Part shown: positions 1 through 11,390 of the stretch, piece after piece
Layout of the letters: each line of letters begins with the position of its first letter
Position numbering within the stretch: position 1 is the first letter of the stretch
Source of the DNA: Rodentolepis nana
Lineage: Eukaryota > Platyhelminthes > Cestoda > Cyclophyllidea > Hymenolepididae
Direction: 5' to 3'
Length of the DNA stretch: 11,390 bases
NCBI GenBank assembly: GCA_900617975.1
Contig: UZAE01001819.1
Coordinates: 1 to 11,390 of the forward strand
Position numbers and translations under genes: made by a program
The notes under the pieces: model-generated
Seen by the model: only the letters and a program-made list of their open reading frames with translations
Database searches by the model: none
Told to the model about the DNA's origin: nothing

Positions 1-235
1 GGGGGGGGGGGGAATAGCGTTTATTGTGGTTGTGTCTCTGGCACATAGTTCAGCCATTTAAATGCGATTATGGGTTTATTAAGCAATGCAGCGACTATTG
101 ATTGGTGGTTGGCTGTAAGGTCTCTGAACTCTCAATCACAGTTGCTCCCTAACGCGATCTGCAGCATAGCCACACCTTCGAGTCCGACTGAGTGGGTATT
201 AGATTTTCTTGTTCAGCCATGGTAGCGTCACGTCT
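1..235 (+). repeat. Dispersed repeat, family 1, copy 1, led by a poly-G run
   Basis: Twelve G residues open the window. Bases 12 to about 108 are clearly similar to the reverse complement of 7437-7536. Both share GAATA(G/A)CGTTTATT at one end, a TGTCTCTG(G/A)CAC block, and ATTGATTGGTGGTTGG at the other end of the matched part. Similarity appears to resume at CCATGG(T/C)AGCG (about 216-226 here, near 7411-7418 inverted), which suggests the second copy has an internal deletion. CCTTCGAGTCC at 175-185 resembles an RNA polymerase III B box (9 of 11 to GGTTCGANTCC), so a tRNA-derived SINE is possible, but no convincing A box was found. The right boundary is approximate, and the left boundary may lie outside the window. 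Confidence 0.55.
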
Positions 236-1711
236 CCACAAGTTATCGTGACCTGAATTTTCTCATTAACATTATATTAAATGCCAACTGTTGTAAACTA
301 TTCACGCTTATTTTATTTTTCCATTCTCTTTTCAGAACTGAATTGCCAATTATCAAGATTTTTGTCTACTTAATATCTGTACTCAGTTAACGTGACCAAT
401 TTCCTCACTTTTCATAAAACTTGGGGGTAAAAACTACGAGAAGGTTATCGATTATTAAGTAATTAATGGGATATAAGTTGTTATTGAAAAAGGGAAAGGT
501 ATTTTGATCTCTCAACAATTAATAAATTCAATTCTGTTTATGGATTTGTGTAACTCCTGCGAATGTTATGAGCGTCTTGGATATTGTCAATTAACGGTCC
601 GAAATTAAATTGATAAGCTTCACTGTAAAATTATTTTAGTCATGCACAGAGGAATTCAATAACTGTCACTAACTTCCACCTTGCTTCCATAATGAAATTA
701 AGTAACTGACTCCCTTCGCGAAGGCAGTCATATGACCTTGAAGGATGAACCAATTATAGGTCTCTCATTAAATCCACCAACTTCAAGCACCATTTCTGTG
801 CTTCTAAGACTACTGCCATTAGTAAGTCAATGTCAAAACTGAAATAAAGCCTGGAAATAACGTTAAGAGAGTTTTTTGCAACAATGGAAAACAAAAAATG
901 AGAAATAGATGACGACACCTATTTGGTGGTCTTAAATATTTAATGCGTGGAAAGTAAACAAGCTTGTTGCGATTAATCAAAATTATGAGTAGGGTATTCA
1001 AATAACATGTAGAATAAACCTTAACGAAACTTGAGCGTAAACAGAAGATACGTAAATAACATCTACTCTGGTCTCTGATAATTTTGAGATAGAAAAATAT
1101 TAGTTGAATAATAAGTATCCGATTTGTTTTAATTATTTTCATGAAATACAGCCTTTTCCATAATTTCTGGATGCTAATGCACTGGACTCAAATCCGCGCC
1201 AAGTGCTGAAAATTTCTATATATGGGGGTAACTGCCTACAAATTGGCATAGTGACTTCGTAAGCTTTAATTTTTCTTCATTGCCACCCATTGAAGCAGTC
1301 GCAATTCAAATTTGAACCTCGAAAACTAAAAACTGCGCTCCTAATGGCCCAGCATTTGGGTAATAATTTTGAGAAGCTCTATATTTTTAAGATCTTTATG
1401 GTTAATCATTTTTCAAAACAAATTTACTTCAATTATGCCAGTAATTGAAACGGCTTTACAAATATTAAGTACTTAAAAGTCACCTGAAACCGATTTACTC
1501 AAAGGGTAACTTGTGCAAAAGTAAATAGATTAAAATGCTAATTCATGAAATCAATACTACAAGACATTTTGGTGAGCGCGTTTCATTTATCTGTCAAGAT
1601 CTAACTGATATAAATTAAAATGGAATGTCATGTTCTACGTGGAAAAGAAGATATCGGAACATAATTTTGATAACATGAGCAACTTTTAATTAAGAAGCTG
1701 CTTCAGTGTAT
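236..1711. other. AT-rich non-coding stretch with no supported gene
   Basis: All frames are broken at a rate typical of AT-rich non-coding DNA. The open frame at 819-1142 on the minus strand translates to a low-complexity Ile/Leu/Phe-rich product with no recognisable domain. No tRNA, rRNA or tandem repeat was seen. It could hold distal regulatory DNA or the far introns of a gene outside the window. Confidence 0.5.
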
Positions 1712-1807
1712 TCAGGATGATTTTAAGGTCATACAGCAAAGCACGGAGAAGATCTCGATGGCCAACGGGATGTCCTTGGCTAGGTCAGCCAAACTTTCGT
1801 TGGTCAT
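1712..1807 (-). other. GC-richer patch with a doubtful 31-codon minus-strand exon
   Basis: Read on the minus strand from the ATG at 1807, this patch gives 31 codons starting MTNESLADLAKDIPLAIEIF and ends at a TGA at 1714-1712. It is visibly richer in G and C than its surroundings. The ATG follows a pyrimidine-rich stretch ending in CCCCCTGAG that could act as a 3' splice acceptor, and a GTATGA after the Leu-Cys codons could act as a donor. The peptide is amphipathic and I do not recognise it. It could be a small exon, a decayed gene fragment, a repeat piece or chance. On the same DNA a 6-bp hairpin TTGGCT/AGCCAA lies at about 1776-1792. Confidence 0.12.
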
Positions 1808-6323
<4,516 letters not shown>

Positions 6324-6717
6324 ACCTGTTTGGGGCTTGATCATTCCGCCTTTTTTAGCTGCCTCCAGAAATTTTCAGTCTCTGCACACATTTACTCACG
6401 TGGACGCATTTAACGATTGCACATAAAGTATCTAAACTTGTTATATAAATGTCGTTAATGTACACATAGTGCCTTTTGATGTTTAAAGTAGTCTGGTATT
6501 TTCTTTATAAATGGAAGAACCTCGTTAAATGTTGTAAAACACTAAAATGAAGTTCGTGGACGATTTGTCTCTTGGTAATGATTAAATAGTCGATATATTT
6601 GAACAGAATCAATTGAGATTAAGGGACATCCAATCATGAACTGAAAGTATGGTGAATGGCAGGCTTCTAACTCAGTGGAGGTCATTTTGCTAAGAAATTG
6701 TTATATGTGTTAATGAA
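6324..6717 (+). other. RUVBL1 3' flank / probable 3' UTR
   Basis: AT-rich sequence follows the stop codon and has no reading frame of note. It contains ATTAAA at 6581-6586, the commonest variant polyadenylation signal, 258 bases after the stop. Weaker TATAAA strings occur near 6444 and 6505. No canonical AATAAA was seen before the family 2 repeat starts. Which site is used cannot be told from sequence alone. Confidence 0.35.
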
Positions 6718-7015
6718 ATTATTTATTTGTTTCGAATGGCAGACGTTTTGATGGTTATCATTAGCCCTTTAGCTGAATTCGGGCTTCATAGATGGGAGGA
6801 GGAGCATCAAAGTGACAAAATGACGAGAGGGGGACAGAATAATGGTTCAGAGATTTAAAGGAGACAGACAGATACAAAGGCAGAGAATAGGTAAGATAAT
6901 TACTGTGGAGGGTCGAGTATGACGTGCAGTCGGGCCATGGTAGTTTGAAGTCAGAAGTTAACTGCCGGTTTAGACCACGTGCTCCACGTGGAGGTAAGTC
7001 TATCGCACATCCCGT
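6718..7015 (+). repeat. Dispersed repeat, family 2, copy B, downstream of RUVBL1
   Basis: Same family and orientation as 5792-6093, beginning at ATTATTTATTTGTTTCGAAT and ending near GGTAAGTCTATCGCACATCCC. The homologous G run is only 5 long (6829-6833). Near the 3' end it holds a perfect hairpin, CCACGTG (6975-6981), loop CTC, CACGTGG (6985-6991), where copy A has a longer unrelated-looking insert. AATGGCAGACGTTTTGATGG is closer to the copy at the window end than to copy A. No coding capacity. Confidence 0.8.
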
Positions 7016-7404
7016 GTTAATGAAATTGAGGTTTTGGTAATATCCGATTTTTATATCATCATTGAATAACAGAAATATTTCTATTTTAATAGTGGATTCC
7101 TCATCAGTTCTAGCTTGAAATCTTTGAATATAGAACTGGTGTCAAATGCTTTATGTTATTAAAAATCAATTGAAAACTTTCCAGTGTTGTTGCATGTCCG
7201 TGTTGACTCAGTAAGATCGAGGTCGTTGTAAATAGAAAGGGGCTGCAAATTCTGTTGAAAGGTTCAAAACAAAGTTCTAATATTCATAGTCTGGGTAGGA
7301 CCTTTAGATGAATTAGGCAACAAGAGAACCATTAATAAGAGTAGTCTGCAAATCGTTAAAATATTGATCACTTCATTTTACGATGACTTAATATTACGAG
7401 TGCA
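7016..7404. other. Intergenic, nothing recognised
   Basis: AT-rich DNA between the two repeat copies. No reading frame, RNA gene or clear repeat could be seen in it. Confidence 0.5.
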
Positions 7405-7536
7405 AAACGCTGCCATGGCGGAGCATAGAAGGCTCACCCAACCACCAATCAATAGCTGCTGTATTGATTAACAACCCTTAATCGTATTCTAATGACCAAG
7501 TTCTGTGTCAGAGACAAACTTAATAAACGTTATTCA
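7405..7536 (-). repeat. Dispersed repeat, family 1, copy 2, inverted and shortened
   Basis: The reverse complement of 7437-7536 aligns with bases 12-108, sharing GAATAACGTTTATT, a TGTCTCTGACAC block and CTATTGATTGGTGGTTGG at the far end. The flanking CCATGGC at 7413-7419 matches CCATGGT near base 217, so about 100 bp found in copy 1 appear to be missing here. It lies in the intergenic region between RUVBL1 and the lectin gene and has no coding capacity. Confidence 0.65.
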
Positions 7537-7882
7537 CGACATATGCTCTGTTTCCTAAATACTTTTGAGGTACCCTTTCTAACCTCATGACATTTCATAC
7601 TAAGGGATTTTTTGCGATAGAGATGGGTGAAGGTTAGTCAAGGCCTATTCATATAGTAATCCCTTAAAATATATAAAAGTCACAGGCTATTGGGACAATG
7701 ATAGTTAAGTCCTATTTTCTATAGCACCTGGGAGTGTGGTCTCGCAATGTTTGCATAGATTTGACATCGAAAGTATAAAGGGTTTAATCAGTGTTAATTC
7801 AGGTGTATCTTTAAACATAAGTATCGTTATATTTTTCTGAAGTTATTCTTATGGATTGGATGAGTAATTCTAGTATTGCTTC

Positions 7883-7908
7883 AAATGAATAAAATGATTT
7901 ATTCATTT
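7883..7908. repeat. Perfect 11-bp AT-rich hairpin
   Basis: AAATGAATAAA (7883-7893) and TTTATTCATTT (7898-7908) are exact reverse complements around the loop ATGA. AATAAA lies in the left arm. It resembles the 3538 hairpin in size and loop length but not in sequence. No G/C-rich stem or terminator logic applies in this eukaryotic context. Confidence 0.6.
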
Positions 7909-8660
7909 ATTTTTTCAATTTGCTGAGAATAAAAATATAGAGTGAACGTAATAGATTATATTTACTAGATGACAGTTATAATCATAGATATTCAAATAAT
8001 TATTCGGGAAAGCTCGTGGAGGGCTTATTGTCGGTTGAATGAAAATAGGAAAGTCTCGAAATGGGAAGACTAGCTAAGTTGAGAATAGTATAATACTGTA
8101 AGCTGACAATAACAAAAGAAGTTTAAAATAAGAAATATTACCCATTACGGATGAAAAGTAAATTATTTATTTTAATTTCGGATAGTTAATGAAATGAAGA
8201 ATTCGCAGGGTACTTCGAGCAGCAAATAATACGAAAAGGCAATTTGGGCAGAGGACGGAAGAAGAAATCAAACAGAAAACTGGTTTTATTCACATTATTT
8301 GCGTCAATTGTTACACTAATAATCTGAAGTGAAGAATTATCTTTGACGGAACGCTAGCATATTTTATTTATGAATAATTATCTTTATTTTAATACCTCAC
8401 TAAATTTTATTGGCATTCGACAGCACAGGTTGACCTTAAAGGTTTAATTAATGTTGGCCTCGTAGGCCTTTTTAATAAGTATTGTTTTTCCCAATAATTA
8501 TTATTAATTGAGGTGAATTTCCAAGATAAAATATTCTCCTTCTAATTTCTTGTTACTTTATATTTATTAGTTAGGCGTTGAACTTGTATATACTGGTAAC
8601 TTACTGTCAGTAAAATTCAATGTTTTTACCCTATCAATGAAATATTTTATGTCGAATAAA

Positions 8661-8674
8661 TTTATTTCATTTAG
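8661..8674 (+). promoter_or_regulatory. Putative 3' splice acceptor 4 bases before the ERLEC1-like start
   Basis: TTTATTTCATTTAG is a T-rich tract ending in AG, followed by AAGG and then the ATG at 8679. It could accept a spliced leader in trans, as many flatworm mRNAs do, or close an intron in the 5' UTR. If used, it removes the upstream in-frame ATG at 8637 from the mRNA and fixes translation at 8679. This rests on sequence form only. Confidence 0.35.
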
Positions 8675-8678
8675 AAGG

Positions 8679-11327
8679 ATGCATACTTACTTCGCATTTC
8701 TTTTGCTCGTTCTCGCCCCACCAATCTCGCTGGGAAGCTTTGATGTCAGTGATGATTTTATTTATTCTTTAGTGTGGCAAACGAAATCGAATACAAAGGT
8801 GAACGAAATACGAGTGCACTTTATTGTTTCATTAGGAGTTTACCTTCAATTTTACTTTTCAGTTAGATGATACTTCTCCTTTGCTTATAAAAACTCCTAA
8901 CAATGAGACTTACATATGCCACCTCCCAACTGTGACTAAAAATAAACATATCTCACTTTCTCCGGATTCTGATAACCATCCTCATTTAATACTCGCTGAC
9001 TTCTTTGAAACCAATCCATGCCTTTATAAAGTCGAAGGATACTGGACCTATGAGTTGTGCCATGGTAAACACATTCGTCAATTTCGTGCCGAGGGTTCTG
9101 GCCCGAAAACTACTCGCATCATCAAAGAGTTCTATCTTGGTCGCGCATCTGAACCCAAAACGCAATTAAGTGAAAAGGAGAATGAATCCGGGGAGGAGGA
9201 GACGGCGGAGAAACATGAGAATTTAGAGAATTCTGAACCGGTATGAGCAAAATTCCCTTTTGTGTCTTCATTGCACGTATCTGCCTCCTAGTACCTCAGA
9301 GGAAGATTACTTGAAGCACTACCAATTGCAGAAGCGTAAGACTAGTTTCATTAGACCAGGACCTGCGGAAAATGATGGGAGAAAATATAGATCAGAATAA
9401 TGCTTTGCTGATAACTTGGCTCTCCTCCAAGTAGGTTGGTATCAGTGTCTATATCGATAGCTTTAAATTGGAGATATTTGGTGGAATTGGCTATACTAGA
9501 GACTAGGCATTAGATGGGTCCGAATGTAGGGTTTTAATAGCTAGTAAATATTTTCCAATACTGCAGTTTGATGGGCAACGGTGTGTATCTGACGCTTATT
9601 ACCATTTTACACTCTCTGATCTCAACTCTGCTGATTGATAAGGTGGGGCATTGGAATCTGTACCTATTTCGTTTATTAGTATGCTTTCCAAAAACTAACT
9701 CAGACACCTCAGTCATGTCCAATTCCATGAAAATTGAGTTAGCTTCAACCGGTTGTCTTCATGCTTTCAGAAGTCTATTCATATCAATGGTCGGGACTTC
9801 GCCTATTATCAAGTCGAATATGTGGATGGAACAGGGTGCGATTTGACAGGGCTTCCACGCAAAGCTATCGTAGCGTATGTTTGTCTTGAGGAATCCGATG
9901 GTGAACTCTTCCAGATAAGTGAGCTAGAGACATGTGTCTACCAGCTCATTGTTTTTACTCGACATCTCTGTTCATCTCCTCGGTATAATGTAAGCATGCT
10001 AAACTTAGTTATCGTTATCTGCCTGTCGAATCTAACATAATGGTCCTTAACTTGTAGTCCCACAAGTTGCATTCGAATCCCATCACCTGCGTACCAGAGG
10101 ACAAGGACACACCTCTTAGACCAGTAGCTTTTGATGCCCTGGAGAAAGAAAAGGAGGAGATGATATCACTGGGCGAAAATGAACACTTGGAGGGAATTTT
10201 TGGTGCTTTACGAGTGAAAGGTCTGAAGGTATGTCAAATTTCTTCCTTATTAGCAGTTATCAAACACCTAATGTGTTGGTCTATATATTTTAATTTACTT
10301 AAATTGAATGTTAGGCTTTATTTTTTTCAATGATGATCACTTGGTTCTACTAATATTTTGTTTTCTATGGGTAGGTTAAGGTGCTTGTTAGATTTATATT
10401 TGGCAATATTCTTCACAACTAAATTTGACGTAATTTATGGATACTACGTAAAATTTTTAAATTCTATACATTGTCTCTCACTTGTAAATGACAGTGCTTT
10501 GAGCTCAAATTTACCCAATACTGGTATTTGTTTCTCTTTCTACGTGTTATAAATAGGTTGACTTGCGAGCGTGACAATAACAAAGAGGAATTTTCATTTA
10601 CTAAGGTAGGCCTAAGGTTAAGGTTACAAACAACTTAACATGAGCCGAAATGGGGCTACATGTTGTTTGCTTACAATAGAGCCTTACTTCATTTTGTAAG
10701 CCCTCGATGCAGTTATAGTAAATGACAACTTCTTACTCAGAGAGACTCAGAGATGTATTGCATTTCACACTTAAAAGATTTATTTAACTTGGTCGCTTTC
10801 ATTTATTACATTGGATCAAAATGACGGACTACTGTTAGATAACGAAGAGATGACAGTGTTGTTCGCTCCACAAGATAAATGGCTGAAGTTTAAAAAGTTC
10901 AGTTCTGAAAATGAGGAATCGGTCTCATTTTGTCCTATAGATTATCTGAGCCATTTATAATTATTATTCTTTTGAAGACTCTATAGTGGGCAATTACACT
11001 GGACGGTGATTCTTCCTGGACGTGTATACAATTTCATTCGGATATTCATGAATTTTCAAAAAGCAGTTCTTTATTGTTAATGAGCAGTTGGTTGGTAATT
11101 ACAGTTATTAAAAGGTGTAATTAATGAATAAAATGTGGTTTTTATTTGTAACCATAAAACTTGGTAATGAATGAAAGTATTTTTTACCTTTTTATGCTTT
11201 TTGTTTTTTTTCCTATTTCAAAACTTTTCAGTATTATTTTTCTTCCATATTGCAGGTTGAAAGGATTGACAATCAGGGAAATGTTGTTTATCGTGTTAGA
11301 ACCGTGGATCCTCTCGAAACTCAACAA
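8679..11327 (+). CDS. ERLEC1: ER lectin with MRH domain, ERLEC1/OS-9 family, 5' part (runs off the right edge)
   Basis: Exons 8679-8798, 8863-9240, 9771-9989, 10058-10228 and 11256-11327 encode 320 residues. Every intron is GT-AG and phase 0, and the last donor (GTAAGC at 11328) shows that more exons follow. Residues 1-19 look like a signal peptide (core FAFLLLVL). One MRH domain spans about 56-240: YWTYELCHGKH at 100-110, GTGCDLTGLPR at 186-196, and C58, C93, C106, C189, C204, C221 and C233. The four mannose-contact positions of OS-9 (Q, R, E, Y) are present as Q113, R196, E217 and Y223. Such proteins bind trimmed N-glycans of misfolded proteins in the ER lumen and pass them to the HRD1-SEL1L ubiquitin ligase. 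CHGKHIRQ, the Glu/Lys-rich linker (140-166) and the segment after the domain (250-275) favour ERLEC1 over OS-9. The second MRH domain that would settle this lies outside the window. Residues 297-320 are unrecognised. The alternative start at 8637 would add 14 residues before the signal peptide. Confidence 0.88.
9241..9770 (+). other. Intron 3' of the first half of the MRH domain (ERLEC1-like intron 2)
   Basis: The donor is CCG|GTATGA and the acceptor CATGCTTTCAG at 9760-9770. Joining in phase 0 gives ..NSEP-KSIHING.., linking the acidic linker to the second half of the MRH domain with the spacing expected for ERLEC1. The frame at 9568-9846 within it is a shadow. No repeat or further exon was seen. 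Confidence 0.7.
10229..11255 (+). other. Large intron (ERLEC1-like intron 4), no exon recognised
   Basis: The donor is AAG|GTATGT and the acceptor TTCCATATTGCAG at 11243-11255. It holds an imperfect inverted repeat, CAAACAAC (10627-10634) with GTTGTTTG (10662-10669), extended by CATGAGCC against GGCTACATG, next to a near-palindromic AGCCTTAC/GTAAGCC pair at about 10680-10704. Because flanking exons are phase 0 and their protein is poorly conserved, a short missed exon here cannot be excluded. Confidence 0.5.
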
Positions 11328-11353
11328 GTAAGCCGAATTCTACCCTTTTTGTA

Positions 11354-11390
11354 ATATTTATTTATTTATTTCAAATGGCAGGCGTTTTGA
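11354..11390 (+). repeat. Dispersed repeat, family 2, copy C, cut by the window end
   Basis: ATATTTATTTATTTATTTCA leads into AATGGCAGGCGTTTTGA, matching the first bases of copies A and B in the same orientation. It starts about 26 bases after the exon ending at 11327, inside the next intron of the lectin gene. Three TTTA units in tandem form its lead. The rest of the element lies beyond the window. Confidence 0.7.

Larger units (their letters stand above)
7537..8678. other. Non-coding region upstream of the ERLEC1-like gene
   Basis: AT-rich with no supported gene. It contains the hairpin at 7883-7908, which overlaps an AATAAA at 7888-7893. That signal is over 1.5 kb after the RUVBL1 stop, too far to assign with confidence. 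The last bases (TTTATTTCATTTAG, ending at 8674) form a good 3' splice acceptor just before the lectin start codon. Confidence 0.45.

Noticed and set aside
819..1142. Open frame of 107 codons on the minus strand
   Set aside because: Ile/Leu/Phe-rich low-complexity product of AT-rich DNA, no motif, no splice logic or neighbours to support it.
8637..8678. Upstream in-frame ATG as the lectin start
   Set aside because: It is possible, but it places 14 extra residues before the signal peptide and lies upstream of a good splice acceptor; 8679 fits better.
9534..9846. Frames at 9534-9728 (-) and 9568-9846 (+)
   Set aside because: They sit in an intron or in the wrong frame of the MRH exon starting at 9771; no domain similarity.
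10358..10552. 64-codon + strand frame in lectin intron 4
   Set aside because: Hydrophobic, low-complexity translation in an AT-rich intron, with no splice sites that keep phase and no similarity to the family.

Overview
The window is eukaryotic nuclear DNA. It is AT-rich and has two spliced protein genes on the + strand, wide non-coding tracts and diverged dispersed repeats. The compact introns (64 to about 1030 bp), the repeats scattered through introns and flanks, and the protein divergence suggest an invertebrate. A flatworm such as a tapeworm is plausible, but this is inference: no species-diagnostic sequence was identified.

Layout. Bases 1-12 are a poly-G run, followed by a dispersed repeat (about 13-235). 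Bases 236-3996 hold no supported gene, only a short GC-richer patch with a doubtful minus-strand exon (1712-1807) and small AT-rich hairpins. Bases 3997-6323 carry a complete four-exon RUVBL1 (pontin) gene. It encodes 456 residues, the length of human RUVBL1, and keeps every catalytic motif I could check. Its second intron is a GC-AG intron. Its third intron contains a copy of a second dispersed repeat of about 300 bp, and another copy lies about 400 bp after the stop codon (6718-7015). Bases 7405-7536 hold an inverted, shortened copy of the repeat at the window start. Bases 7537-8678 look empty. From 8679 to the right edge lies the 5' part of a second spliced gene, five exons visible. It encodes a secreted or ER-lumenal lectin with an MRH (mannose-6-phosphate receptor homology) domain and is closest to ERLEC1 (XTP3-B) of the OS-9 family. 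A third copy of the 300-bp repeat begins in its intron 5 and is cut by the window end.

The two genes are neighbours on one strand but have unrelated known roles: RUVBL1 in nuclear AAA+ chromatin-remodelling and assembly complexes, ERLEC1 in ER-associated degradation of glycoproteins. I see no operon, CRISPR array, rRNA or tRNA gene, and no convincing undescribed system. The points most worth checking are the GC-AG intron, the Gly-to-Ala change inside the RUVBL1 Walker A motif, a possible trans-splice acceptor just before the lectin start codon, and the two repeat families.
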